A program made the position numbers and the translations under genes. This document shows, piece by piece, positions 12,382 to 23,528 of a stretch of DNA of 64,000 bases. The notes under the pieces are model-generated. The model searched no databases. It had not been told where the DNA came from and saw only the letters and a list, made by a program, of their open reading frames with translations. This stretch comes from Leptodactylus fallax (Eukaryota; Chordata; Amphibia; Anura; Leptodactylidae), in assembly GCA_947044405.1 (NCBI GenBank), contig CAMRHE010000067.1, positions 2,797,501-2,861,500 of the forward strand. The letters are read 5' to 3'. Within the stretch, counting starts at the first letter, position 1; every line of letters starts with the position of its first letter.

Positions 12382-12425
12382 AAGATAGATAGATAGATAG
12401 ATAGATAGATCGATAGTTCGATCGA
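12382..12425. repeat. (GATA)n microsatellite
   Basis: Seven or so perfect GATA units followed by degenerate CGATAGTTCGATCG. Confidence 0.92.
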
Positions 12426-12432
12426 CAGAAAG

Positions 12433-12484
12433 ACAAACAAGTGAATCTCTTTATTCCAGTGCATTCAGATTCACTTGTTTTTCT
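12433..12484. repeat. Short inverted repeat (hairpin)
   Basis: AAACAAGTGAATCT is followed after 18 bases by AGATTCACTTGTTT. The perfect arms could form a stem between two GATA arrays. Confidence 0.8.
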
Positions 12485-12566
12485 AAACTTGGAGTGCTGC
12501 CGCTTGGTTTTCAACCATTGGAAGGTTGTATAATCTGTTGTGCCGCCTTAGACTTTTATTTAGTTA

Positions 12567-12567
12567 A

Positions 12568-12601
<34 letters not shown>
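12567..12601. repeat. (GATA)n microsatellite
   Basis: About eight GATA units. Confidence 0.92.
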
Positions 12602-12729
12602 TAGTAGATTGCAATGAGAAATAATGTAAATATTACAGCAACATGTAACTTTTATTACACTTTGCAGCAATGGTCATAATGGTCATCTGCTGACATGGAC
12701 CTACTAGGTCTCTAAATGGATAGAGGTTG

Positions 12730-13130
12730 GCAAAACTCTGAAGATTCGTTTTGTTTTGGCTTCAGGTGGTTTGGTCTGAAGATCCGTTTTGGGCCAAGCT
12801 TCAGACCCCAGAGTATAATAAGTGGAGGTTCAGAGACATAATAAACAGTTATACTTACCTTCCCTCATCTCTCCTGGACATGCTCATGGCACCTGGCACT
12901 CCCTTGGAGTGCTCTTCCAGCCTCTTCAAACCACAGACCTCAGCAATCCCCCAGTGCCACATAACCTAGCTGGCTGGAAGAGGACACCAAGGGAGCACAG
13001 GATGCTGCAAGAATGCCTTCCTTGGGCCTCCACTTATTATACTCTGTGGTCTGAAGTTTGTGTTAGTGTTTTGTGGATGACAAACTGATAAAGTTTTGGG
13101 TTTGGGCCCAGCCCTAAACTTTTTGAAAAT
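12730..13130. mobile_element. Foldback MITE-like repeat
   Basis: An internal inverted repeat has CTTCAGACCCCAGAGTATAA with AAGTGGAGG on the left (about 12800-12830) and CCTCCACTTATTATACTCTG with TGGTCTGAAG on the right (about 13027-13056). The same CTTCAGAC..AATA..AAG motif recurs at 28386 and 32343, linking it to the hAT-type family with AGAGATGAGCGAAC ends. The outer ends are eroded. Confidence 0.65.
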
Positions 13131-13496
13131 TTGTGTCAAATCCTATTCAATTCTAACTGGTTAGGTCATCTCAACCAAAAGATTTATTTGAGAGCTATAC
13201 CAGGGAGCAAAAGCTAAGGAATTATAGTTTTTTTTAACATTTTACCCCTGCAGCAGATTCCGAAGTCAATATCTGTAGAGTAGTCTCCATTAGTAACAGC
13301 TGACAATAAAGCAGTCTGGGGTTCCCAAATTGCAATGTAGATGCAGCAGGCTGACATCTATGGTCACATGGAACAAGGTTTGAGGCTGGGAGTGTTCAGT
13401 TATAGACGAAGGTCATGAATCGATCATAGCAGGCAGAACATGACAATGAGGTCAGAAAACAAGCTGTGTCAAAGCCGTAAAGGGTTGGAACAAACA
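13131..13496. other. No recognisable feature
   Basis: Unassigned sequence upstream of Tc1 copy C. Confidence 0.4.
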
Positions 13497-13498
13497 TA

Positions 13499-14437
<939 letters not shown>

Positions 14438-14604
14438 TATGCTGTAGTAGGCTGGAATACAGTGGACCTTATTTCTGAGGCCCAGACTGGTGAGTGTAGG
14501 ATATTGATAAGGCTTAGGGCACATGGAGATTGGCTGGGGACATTGAACATTGCTAAACAGGAAAGATGATTCAGCTTATCTTTACAGACTGTACAAGAAC
14601 ACAT

Positions 14605-14669
14605 ATATATATACTTATCTATCTATTAATCTATCTATCTATCTCTCTATCTATCGATCTATCTATCGT
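14605..14669. repeat. (TATC)n microsatellite, imperfect
   Basis: CTATCTAT repeats with ATAT at the left side. Confidence 0.9.
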
Positions 14670-15325
14670 GAGATGCACTAGAAAATAATATACATATCAT
14701 AGTATTGTAACTTTTTAGACCCTTTATATGAGCAAAGCTTATACCTCTTTAAGGCACTTTTTCTTAGTAATAGATGAAGAATTTTGCTTGTGTACTATAT
14801 GTAGCGAAAGAAGAACTATTAAATTTAGTTTTGTGATATCAGATTATGTTGGGTCAGTAATGAAAACCCCTAAGGCTTTACTGGATTCTCCAGTGTGTAA
14901 TATTGACTCATTATCTGAACAACCCTTTCTAATTTTATATATAATCCTGATTAAAAAATACAGCTCGCTGTTAACATACATAAACCGAGATATTAATCCT
15001 TTCAGTGCCAGAGGCTTTCACTATGGGAACCAAGCAAATGTTTAACAGAATAGTCATCAGAATTTTTGTTGGTGGCCTCTTGTTTTTACATGCTTTATCG
15101 TACAGCATTTTACTCAAAGATGCAGTGTAAATGTAAAACATATCAATTCTGTGATATTCATTATCAATCAGTAGCTAGGGAAATACTGTCTACTTAATGA
15201 TCCATATGTACTTATATTCTGAATCCAACCTTTACTTATTTTAGTTTCTTTTTTAATCATAAATTTTTTTCCCCACCAGTCACACCATAGCTAGCCACTT
15301 ACTCTACCTAAGGCTGGCTGCAGAC
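14670..15325. other. No recognisable feature
   Basis: AT-rich unassigned sequence. A 105-codon open frame at 14728-15045 shows no family features and is not called. Confidence 0.4.
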
Positions 15326-15600
15326 AACCCATTCTTTTCTATAGGCCCATACACACGACCGTGAATTTTACTGTCCCACGTGCGGGCCAACATTCCGGGC
15401 TGCAAAATATAGAACAGGTCCTATTCCTGTCCTATTTTGATGCCCTTGCTTCTATGGCTCCTATTATTTTAATGAAAGGAGCCCCGAAAGCATGGCCCGT
15501 GCACGGGCAGCACACGGGTGACATCCCCGTATCCCCCATGTGCCGCCCATGCCTTTAATTCACTGCCGGCCGATTGCAGCATGGTAGTCTGCAACCAGAC
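15326..15600. mobile_element. Dispersed GC-rich MITE-like repeat
   Basis: Contains ACACGACCGTG, ATAGAACAGGTCCTATTCCT and CATGGCCCGTGCACGGGCAG. A related block occurs at 25140-25450 (CAGACGACCGTGTGTG, ATAGGAATAGGACCTGTCCT). The repeated occurrence supports a dispersed family; the boundaries are uncertain. Confidence 0.55.
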
Positions 15601-15814
15601 TAACCCTCATGAAATAAAAGGATTGAGTGTATACAATTATATGAGCACATCCATAAACTTCCATACTTAGCTACAAATTCACCAACATGGTACAGATGTG
15701 TCCTTCCTTACCCTTCTTCTTGGCCAGGGCCACATAAACTGCTGACAGCTGTATCCGTGGCTTTCTCCCCTCTGCCAGGTCAATATATAAGCACTGCTTG
15801 GTCAAACAGAAAAT

Positions 15815-16115
15815 GGGGACACATTGCGATTTTGTCCACAACTTCTGTTATGTAACCAAAAATTGCAGTGTCACCCTGTGACTCTTTCATTAATGTAAGT
15901 GAATGGAGCCACACTGCCACCCCGAGGGTACTACGACTTTGATTTCTAGTCGCTAAAAAATCAAGCACTGCTCTATCGTTTTGCAACTAGATATCAAAGT
16001 CAGAGCATCCTCCATGTTGCAATTCATCTCCATTGACTTAGTGAAGGAGTCGCAGGGTCACAAGGGGATCTTTGCTCATGCAATGGCCAAAGTCTCCATC
16101 TAGTCCTAGCCTAAA
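15815..16115. repeat. Dispersed repeat related to 29540-29710
   Basis: Both blocks contain phrases such as AACCAAAAATTGCAGTGTCACCC or GCGACCAAAGATTGCCGTGT, followed by CTGTGACTC or CTGCAACTCC, CTTTCA or CTTCA, and a mirrored half with GGAGTCGCAGG or GGAGTCACAGG. They look like inverted-repeat MITEs in which the two halves have diverged. Confidence 0.5.
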
Positions 16116-16263
16116 CATGCATATGTATGGGGGAGTCAGGCAAAATAACTGTCAGATGAATGACAGCTTTGTAAGGTGTATTGCTAGGTTAAGTGTAATC
16201 AGTTCTTTGGCCATCGTGTGACCAGAACAGATTTTTTTTATCCACTGGAAGTATTTCATTTAT

Positions 16264-16650
16264 AGAGGACCCCATCAATGTGTATTATATATTGCTAGAA
16301 AGCCAACAGTGAGCTAAATTCAGCTCACTGTTGGCTTTCCCACTATGTTCCCCCAGGGCTGGAGATATCAGTGCCCTTAATTTAGGCCCAGAATATCTCC
16401 CCACTGTCAGAAGGACGGACCTTATAGTCTAGCATCATCACTGGGCTGTGAGGAACGCCCCCTCTGACAGTACAAGGCTATGGAAGAGTACAGTTGGGGG
16501 ACGTTCCTCACAGCCCAGCGATGATGCTAGACTATAAGGTCCGTCCTTCTGACAGTGGGGAGATATTGGTGTCGAAACTGAATGCAGCGCACTGTTGGCT
16601 TTCTATCGGTATGTAATATCGCACATTGATAAGGACATGAAAAGTCCTCT
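16264..16650. mobile_element. TTAA-flanked palindromic MITE with long hairpin
   Basis: The right end is AGTCCTCT followed by TTAA (16651-16654). The left end is AGAGGACC preceded by TTAT, a probable decayed TTAA. The outer arms share ATCAATGTG and TAGAAAGCCAACAGTG. Inside are an 18-bp perfect hairpin (16298-16315 with 16322-16339) and a long hairpin with 66-bp arms (16392-16457 with 16502-16567) that differ at one position. There is no coding. The TTAA site suggests mobilisation by a piggyBac- or Kolobok-type enzyme, but which one is unknown. Confidence 0.82.
16392..16567. repeat. Long inverted repeat, 66-bp arms, 44-base loop
   Basis: Left arm 16392-16457 and right arm 16502-16567 match as reverse complements at 65 of 66 positions; the one difference is A against G in the ATCATCACTGGG segment. 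A transcript of either strand could form a nearly perfect stem. Confidence 0.93.
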
Positions 16651-16654
16651 TTAA

Positions 16655-17459
16655 GCTTCCTATTGAGCAACAATAAGCAGAGATTTTTGAAAATCATGAA
16701 AAGTTGATACACAAAGTGTATTGGAAAATTGTATAACTTTTCATGATACTGTATACAGAAAAAAAAATGTAACTGCTGATACCTAAAACCTCTTTGCTGA
16801 CAAGTGTGAATTCAGCCTCATGAACGGATTACAGTGTACTGCCCACATAGTTAGGAAATCTCAAGCTTAGTTAAATAAGATGACAACTTCTTCCTATTAG
16901 GTTTTCCTGTCTAAAACTACAAGGCATAAAGAAATTTCCATGCAATGCCCATTTCATTTTTTTAATCAGATACTTGAAATAATTTAGAATACTGGCAGAT
17001 TGCTGATCCAGTGGGTGTGGAGAACCTATTAGCACTCTGCGGTATGTGTGCCATTGAATAAATCACACAGGCTTATAGGATTTAAAATGAATTCAATTTT
17101 GCTTTTATTCATTCCTCATAGAAAGTCATGTTCTACAAGTAATTCCTTCCTCTTTAAGATTCGTTGTGATTTATGGCTACTATTAGGTATAAGCATGCAG
17201 AAATTGTATGCAGTCTAAAAATCAGCAGTAGTTATGAGGCATATAATTCCAGAAGAAGACTAGGTTTTACTTAGCATGGAAGGTTGCGTTGTTCAATTTT
17301 CTATGCTTGGCTTAGTGATAAGAATACCAGATATGTACAGTACCATTTACCAAAGAATATGTGAAAGTTTTGGGAGTTTTTCAGAACTGATGATAGTAAT
17401 TCAGGTAGTTCATTCAGACACTGGAAGAAATGGGGCCGATTTATTGAGAGTCACTTTGC
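16655..17459. other. No recognisable feature
   Basis: About 800 bp of AT-rich sequence with no supported gene or repeat. Confidence 0.4.
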
Positions 17460-17805
17460 AAATATGAGTTCGGTTCAAAACGGAAGTGCTCTGGAGTCTA
17501 TGCAGAAAAATAATAAACACTGATACTCATCTTTTCTAACCTCTCCTGGGCTCACTTGTGGAGCGCTGTGCTCCATCACGGTTGTCTTCAGTCATCGTTC
17601 GCCCTCTTTCAGCCTTCTGAGTGGCTTCACAAGCTCCGGAGGCATGCGATTGGATCCCAATGGTCATGTGTGGTGCCATTATACTTCGATGCAAGGGAGG
17701 TCCTCCATTGCCCATGACAACACCCAGGAAGAGGCCAAACCTGAGATTTCTGTAAACTCAGATTATTCAGAACTAGTTCACTCATCTCTAAGACTGCTCT
17801 TTGTT
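17460..17805. mobile_element. hAT-type MITE relic (AGAGATGAGCGAAC family)
   Basis: The right end reads GAACTAGTTCACTCATCTCTA, close to the right end of the well-bounded copy at 28260-28823. The left part carries GAGTCTATGCAG and AATAATAAACACTGATACTC, matching its relatives. No left terminus or target duplication was found, so the copy is degraded. Confidence 0.55.
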
Positions 17806-17946
17806 CACTGGTCTCAATCTCTTTGTGTTCGGGTGCAAGATGCGACAGAACTAGGATATTCTGGTCTCTTAACGTATTCCTCAAGTTAAAAACAAATTTT
17901 CATTAATGAAGGTGAAAATAAGAAACTTTGTACTATATCTTATTAA

Positions 17947-18246
17947 AGAGCTCTGTTTCCTTAGGCTGCTCTCCTGTACTTCTCATAACAGCGCAGTTCT
18001 TTAATAAAGCCAGAGGAGTACACCTTAGCTTCAGTGCGCATGTCTCTGACTTCATTGATGAATTGCGCAGGAGCTAGGAGCACCAGAGATGAGTCCAATG
18101 AGATTATCTCTAGGTAAGAATAAAGGATTGTGCTTTTTTACTGCAGCATGGATGGCTTTAAAACAGGACGATTTGGGATACTAAATCCCCATTCTATAAG
18201 AACCTGTGGGTGATTTAGGGGCCAAAATTGACCTAACAGGTTCTCT
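17947..18246. mobile_element. TTAA-flanked MITE, relative of 60481-60963
   Basis: TTAA lies at the left (17943-17946) and TTAG at the right. It shares CAGAGGAGTACACC.TAGCTTC and GTGCGCATGTC with 60481-60963, and ends AATTGACCTAACAGGTTCTC. Confidence 0.65.
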
Positions 18247-18617
18247 TTAGGGATAATTACAAATCTTTAAATTTCCCTTTGATTATGAATTCACTTCTGA
18301 CATTGGCTAAAAAAAAAAAAAAAACACATAAAAAAACACTGGGGGAGTTTATTAAGACTGGAGTGTCCTATGCCAGTCTTAATAAAGTTTTCAACTGGAA
18401 TGAGGCATGCCTGAATTATTAAAGCACATTTCCGTGTACCAGAATTGAAATCTATGAGTAGCATATGACCATTGTATTACTGTCAGGGTTAGGCCGTCAC
18501 CTCTATGATATGCTGCTTACTTTGACGTGATGTACGTTATTGTTGTTTCCTTTTCTTTTTCTAATCTGTAAAAATCCAATAAAAAGTATTGAAACTAGAA
18601 GTGAAATCTATGTCAGG

Positions 18618-18900
18618 CTAAGGCCCCACGTAGCGAACCGCAGCTAAAAAACACTTTTTTTTCCGCAGCGTTTTTCACTGAAAGTCCACAGAGTTTTCCT
18701 CTGTAGACTTTTTGCCTCTATTATACCTATATGGAAAACTCCAGCATTTCCATAGGTATATTTGACATGCTGCGATTTTCAAAAACACAAGCATTTTTTA
18801 AATTACAGCTTTTCCGCTGCAGAATTTTTTCTGCAATGTCTGGGTGGGATTAGCCAGAATGCCATCCACTTTGCAGGTACTGTAAAATGCAGGAACTGGC
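18618..18900. mobile_element. hAT-like MITE, GGCCCCATGTAGCG family, copy 2
   Basis: Starts CTAAGGCCCCACGTAGCGAA. The interior matches copy 1 over ATTATACCTATA, GACATGCTGCGATTTTC and GGGATTAGCCAGAATGCC. The right terminus is missing, so the element is truncated. Confidence 0.7.
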
Positions 18901-19214
18901 TTAGATTACCTATATAACTCATGGCGGTTTCCTTGCATGAGTTCTAATAAAATTGTCAGGACAAGGCACCACCACTCTGCTTTGCCTACTTTTTATTAAA
19001 ATGTATAGAACAAGAGACGCAGTGCATCTTTGGCGAATGAATGATTTTTACACCAAAGATACACCACCATAACCTATATAGATGACAGAAAACCGGTGTA
19101 GATGGAGTCATAAATTCCTCCCACTGTGTGTCAAACTATCCTGAAGGCATCTTTCAAATGACTGCATTTAGAGTATGCTTAGAGCCGCACACAACCATTG
19201 AAATATACTCAGAA
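18901..19214. other. Mostly unassigned
   Basis: May hold a fragment of the AAGACTGG/CCAGTCTTAATAAA repeat also seen at 18345-18390, 33957-34303 and 63600-63885. No gene seen. Confidence 0.3.
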
Positions 19215-19805
19215 CATAAACTAACGGAAGTCATGGAAAAACAGTAGGGTACCACAAGAATCTGCGCTGAGCACAATTTTTAATCTTTTTATTAAGTAAC
19301 TTGTGGACAGCATTGATAGTAAAGTGTCAGATTTTGCTGATGGTACAAAACTTTGTTCAATCCTTAAACGTCAGCTTCATTGTAAAGCATCGGAGAAAGA
19401 CTTAGAGAAGCTGTCAGCATGGGTAAGAACATGGCATATGTATCTTAATGTTGATAAATGCAAATGAATGCACCTAGGATGCAGTAATCATATGACTGCA
19501 AATAAATTACATGGAATAACACTAGGGATAATGGAACAAGAGAACGACTTCAGTATGTTGGTTACAAATAAGCTAAGCAGCGATACTCAGTGCCAAGCAG
19601 CAGGTGCAAGAACAAATAAAATATTAGGGTGTGTAAAGGAGATATAAAACTCTGTGATTCCAATGTAATATTACATCACATCCCAAGTATAAGATTCAGT
19701 TTTAGCCTCCACATTCTAAAAAGAGCTAAGAGGGTACAAAGGCTGGTGTCTAGATGCTTAAGTAGAATAGAAGGTCTTTCCTATAATGAGATGCTACAAA
19801 TATGA
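19215..19805 (+). pseudogene. LINE reverse transcriptase relic (CR1/L2-like)
   Basis: A heavily mutated plus-strand fragment. In frame it reads VPQESALSTIFNLFIK (motif B region), then a stop, then SDFADGTKLC. FADGTKL corresponds to the catalytic FADDTKL box with its second Asp changed to Gly. After this come EKDLEKLSAWVRTW and LNVDKCK, a stop, MHLG, and ILGCVKEI. The order fits the palm-to-thumb part of CR1/L2 reverse transcriptases. Several stops interrupt it, and both ends are truncated. The right end abuts the foldback element at about 19805. It is ancient relative to the CR1 tail at 7590-8113. Confidence 0.85.
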
Positions 19806-19887
19806 ACATTGTTAACCTATAATGTTGTACCGTGTTAGCCATAGAAAGTAGTGGAAGAGTGAAGAAATCAGGCGATACCTTTTAGAA

Positions 19888-20848
19888 CAGGGGGTCCCCA
19901 AACTACGGCCCGCGGGCCGCATCCGGCCCCCGGAGGCCATTTACCCGGCCCGCGTCGCAATTTTCTTGTGTTATTTCAGTTGTGAGGGCACAGGCGCTTA
20001 CAATTGAAATAACCCGCCGAGCGCTACACGGGAAGTCTTGTTCCCGTGTAGACGCTCGGGCGCTCGTCGTCCGGACCTAGAATGAGCACGTCATGACGCA
20101 CGACGTGCTCATCTAGGCCTTACAGCCGAAGACAGAGGAGCCGGGACCACAGCGCGGGAGCGGCTGCAGTGCTAGGTAAAGTATATTTTCACTTTTTTTT
20201 TTTACTGGGCATGGAGGGGGATCAGAGAACTGGATCTATATGGGGGATTGATGGGACCTATATGGGGGAGAGAGCTGGCCCTATATGGGGGAGACTGCAT
20301 GGGACCTATATGGGGGGGCATGGGACCTATATGGGAGAAAGAGCTGGCCCTATATGAGGGAGACTGCATGGGACCTATATGGGGGAGGCATGGGACCTAT
20401 ATGGGGGAGGCATGGGACCTATATGGGGGAGGCATGGGACCTATATGGGGGAAAGAGCTGGCCCTATATGAGGGAGACTGCATGGGACCTATATGGGGGA
20501 GACTGCATGGGACCTATATGAGGGAAAGAGCTGGACCTATATGGGGGAGAGAGCTGGACTTATATGGGGGCAGAGTGCTGGACCTATTTGCAAATATGGA
20601 ACCGGACATTGACTATCTCATTAGCCAAAAGCAGGCCCATACTTCACATTGAAATAATGGTGAGTTTGTTGACTTAAATTTACTATTTCTTTATTTTGAA
20701 TGTTGTATTTGTTCCCTTTTTGCTTTACTTTAAAATGAGATACGTGTAGTGTGCATAGGGATTTTCATAGTTTTTCTTATAGTCCGGCCCTCCAACGGTC
20801 TGAGGGACAGTGAACCGGCCCCCTGTGTAAAAAGTTTGGGGACCCCTG
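19888..20848. mobile_element. Non-autonomous hAT (Charlie-like) element
   Basis: 961 bp flanked by a perfect 8-bp duplication TTTTAGAA (19880-19887 and 20849-20856), the hAT signature. The left end is CAGGGGGTCCCCAAAC and the right end, in complement, CAGGGGTCCCCAAAC. The subterminal GGCCCGCGGGCC and CCGGCCCTCCAACGG motifs recall Charlie-type hAT repeats found across tetrapods. There is no transposase. The interior holds a minisatellite (20222-20590). Confidence 0.93.
20222..20590. repeat. Minisatellite inside the hAT element
   Basis: About 15-16 variants of a ~20-30-bp unit built on GGACCTATATGGGGGA, with alternates such as GAGCTGGCCCTATATG and GACTGCATGGGA. All three plus-strand frames stay open because stops are rare in the unit. 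These frames are repeat artefacts. Confidence 0.95.
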
Positions 20849-21036
20849 TTTTAGAAGCTAATTGAGTATATTTGATAGTAAGCTTTCAAGAGTGCTAGCT
20901 CTCTTCTTCAGACATGGTGTAACCATGTTTGAAGAAGAGAGCTAGCACTTTCGAAAGCTTACTATCAAATATACTCAGCCTCTAAAAGGTATCGCCAGAC
21001 TTCTTCACTCTTCCATTGTTAACCTATGTAACCTAA

Positions 21037-21381
21037 AGGGAGTCTGATAACAATCCATATAGATAGGTTAGGGTCACCTATCAAACAGTGTTTTTCCCTT
21101 GTGAATCGCTGCCTCTGTTGCCGACTTGCTAAGATATCACTGTTTTTGTCAATATGCAAGTGAGGTCTTTGGAGCAATGAGGTTGTTGCTGCTTAGCTCT
21201 TTGGATCAATGACAACTCCCTCATTGCTCCAAAGAGGTTATTAGTATATTGACAAAAACAGAGATATCTCGGCAACGGAGGTACCGATTCACAAGAGAAA
21301 AGCACTGTTTGGTTCAGGTAATCCTAACCTATCTATCTGCTGGGTTGGGTTTATATGCTGAGTTCTGGTGAAAGACTCACT
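21037..21381. mobile_element. TTAA-flanked palindromic MITE
   Basis: The left end AGGGAGTCTGATAAC follows CTAA; the right end GTGAAAGACTCACT is followed by TTAA (21382-21385). The halves mirror each other: TATCACTGTTTTTGTCAATAT against ATATTGACAAAAACAGAGATA, and CTTTGGAGCAATGAGG against CTCATTGCTCCAAAG. The same family, interrupted, is at 48336-48808. Confidence 0.85.
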
Positions 21382-21385
21382 TTAA

Positions 21386-21650
21386 AGGGGTTGTTCAGTT
21401 TCAGCAAATAAATGTTGTTATTTGTATAATCTGTATCAATTCCTCATGGTTTTCTAGATCTCTGCTTGCTGTCATTGTTTACTTCCAATGGATAAAAATG
21501 AGTTTGTGGTCATGTGATGGACAGTCTATGGTCATGTGATGAACACACAGGTGCATGGACTGTCCATTACATGACCATGGACTAATGTTTTACCAACTGG
21601 AAGTAAACAAAGAATTACAGTAAAGAGAGATCTAGAGAACTGTGAGGATT
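21386..21650. mobile_element. TTAA-type MITE abutting the previous one
   Basis: Begins AGGGGTTGTTCAGTTTC directly after the TTAA that ends the previous MITE. It contains an inverted repeat: CATGTGATGGACAGTC with GGTCATG against GACTGTCCATTACATGACC. The right terminus is not recognisable. Confidence 0.65.
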
Positions 21651-22415
21651 CTATGATGGCTGTGTTTCTTGTGCGGAATACACTTTGTATGTTGATGTAT
21701 GTGTGGTCCTGCTCTTCAGACAACTACCAGCTGGCCTGCAGTCACACATAGTAAAGCATTTCATTCAGTAAGGAGGCTTTACCATAAATGATATTAGTAT
21801 AGTTTTATGTGAGACGATATGTCGTTTAGGTTTCGTAGAGCATTAATATTGCATCATGCTTATTCTTGGTGCTATTGCCAGATTCTCTGATTTGTAGCTG
21901 GCGCCTCTTTGTCTCACGGCACCTAACAATATCTCTTTTCATTCCATGATTAGAATGACTGATGCTATATTAACATTAACAAGTGAACGTACAGATAAAG
22001 GGAATGGTTACATATTTTTATTTTTATAAAATGTAAAAGTTATCAAGTTCTAATGTGATAGCACAGAATATATCTGTGAGTTGTTCAATGTCCTCATTGA
22101 CTTCTGTGGAATGACAATGACTTTCGGTATTTTAATTGAACACCTGATATGTAAGTCACTGACAATGTACCAGCAATAAATTGTTTCTATTAATGTGAAG
22201 GTCAAAGGATCATACAACATGATGATATATATCTTATTTGTTTGGGAACTAGTCTGGGCACAGGGTATATGAATAATGTAGAGTACCCATGGCAACCATA
22301 ATGGTCAGAGGTTTTTTTTTTTAAGAGGACTGCTAACAAAGATGTCAGGATGGCATCTGACCTCTAGGTCACTATTAACGGTATTTTATAAGCTGTCATT
22401 AAGAGGTTTTTTTCT
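21651..22415. other. No recognisable feature
   Basis: Unassigned AT-rich sequence. Confidence 0.4.
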
Positions 22416-22420
22416 AAGGA

Positions 22421-22926
22421 TTATGGGGGAGGTAGCTCAGTAGCAGCAATGGTGCGGCCCAACTAGTCAGAGACAGGGAAACAAAAGCTGGTGCAAACAG
22501 ATTTATTTGGAAAAACAGCAAAAATAAATAAACCTTCACATCAGGCACAGAATAAGCAAAATAGAATACAGCTTTAACTTCAGGCAAAATGAAAACAAAA
22601 TCCCTGCTCGTCCGAGCACTAACTAAACAGTAAAAACTAACTATACGTGTGGCTTACTATCAACCACACGAACAAAACAAAGCAGCACAGTACCAGACTC
22701 GCAGTGTTTCAGGACAGACCCAGGCGCCTCCTCTCATTCCCAGGATCTACCCTGAAGTGCAGGCTCTGTAGCCTTTTATGGCCCAGTAATGAACCTGGGA
22801 CCTACACCTGGGCTGAGGCCTACTCAAGACCCGCCCTGGACCAGACGTATGTCAGAAAGCTGGGGGAGATATACCGTGATTCCAGCACTCTGCCTGTCAC
22901 CTTCTCACATGATCCTTCATGTTAAC
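22421..22926 (-). mobile_element. Solo LTR-like element
   Basis: 506 bp flanked by a 5-bp duplication AAGGA (22416-22420 and 22927-22931), the size typical of LTR retrotransposons. On the minus strand it begins GTTAACATGAAGG, has a TATA-like CATAAAAGGC (22771-22780) and an AATAAA signal in CCAAATAAAT (22501-22510), giving U3-R-U5 order. The ends are not a clean TG..CA, so the exact boundaries could move by a base. No pol sequence is adjacent. Confidence 0.65.
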
Positions 22927-23097
22927 AAGGAATCAAATATGCTTTAGCTAAAACAAAAGGTAGCTTGTAAAATTATAATCTATTAAAAGATCTATTTCCC
23001 CAAACTAGCACATGTAAGATATATTCTACATTTCTAGGTGCCTAGAGCAATACATCCAGAAGTTTGGGGAAATAAAGTATTTAGACCATACAGCTAA

Positions 23098-23524
23098 AGG
23101 GGTTATCCATCTCCTGGAATAAATTAATGCCTTGAAATTGCCTGAAAAAAAAAAAAATTCTATAAAATTCTCTAACCCACATTTTACTAATCTCCCATTT
23201 TAGTGCTGACAGTCCCTGCTTTTATCTGTCCTGGCTATGCCAGAAGTGGTCACCGCTGTATCCAATTGCAGTGATCAGTAAACAAACAACACATTACCTC
23301 GGAGGCCAGAGCAAGCACATGCCATTTGTGTATAGGTCACCAGTAAGGCCAGTGATTGGCTGAAGCGATGACCCAAACACAAAATGAATCATCACCACTT
23401 CTGGTCCAACAAGGACCAAAAACATCAGGGACCAGACTTTAAGGGCATGATTGGAACACTACTAAAAAATTTAAAATTCAGACACTTTAAAGGCATTATT
23501 TTTTCTAGGAGTTGGATTACCCCT
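23098..23524. mobile_element. TTAA-flanked palindromic MITE
   Basis: The left end AGGGGTTATCCATCTCCT follows CTAA (23094-23097). The right end AGGAGTTGGATTACCCCT is followed by TTAA (23525-23528). The interior is non-coding. Confidence 0.82.
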
Positions 23525-23528
23525 TTAA

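Larger units (their letters stand above)
19851..21016. mobile_element. Foldback (palindromic) repeat split by a hAT element
   Basis: The left arm (19851-19887 plus 20857-20917) pairs with the right arm (20923-21016). Inner arm sequence GCTCTCTTCTTCAGACATGG mirrors CCATGTTTGAAGAAGAGAGC, and outer sequence TGGAAGAGTGAAGAA mirrors TTCTTCACTCTTCCA. A hAT element sits in the left arm only. Family identity is unknown. Confidence 0.85.

Noticed and set aside
12433..12484. Hairpin considered as a microRNA precursor
   Set aside because: The 14-bp stem is too short and it lies between GATA microsatellites; no supporting structure or conservation is visible.
15815..16115. Short inverted halves considered as a processed gene fragment
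   Set aside because: A related block at 29540-29710 shows it is a dispersed repeat.
20248..20652. 134-codon open frame rich in MGPIWG repeats
   Set aside because: It is a by-product of a minisatellite that lacks stop codons; two other plus frames are open over the same array, and the array lies in a non-coding hAT element.
22421..22926. Considered as a host promoter because of its TATA-like and polyadenylation signals
   Set aside because: The 5-bp flanking duplication and the signal order fit a solo LTR better, and no downstream exon is seen.
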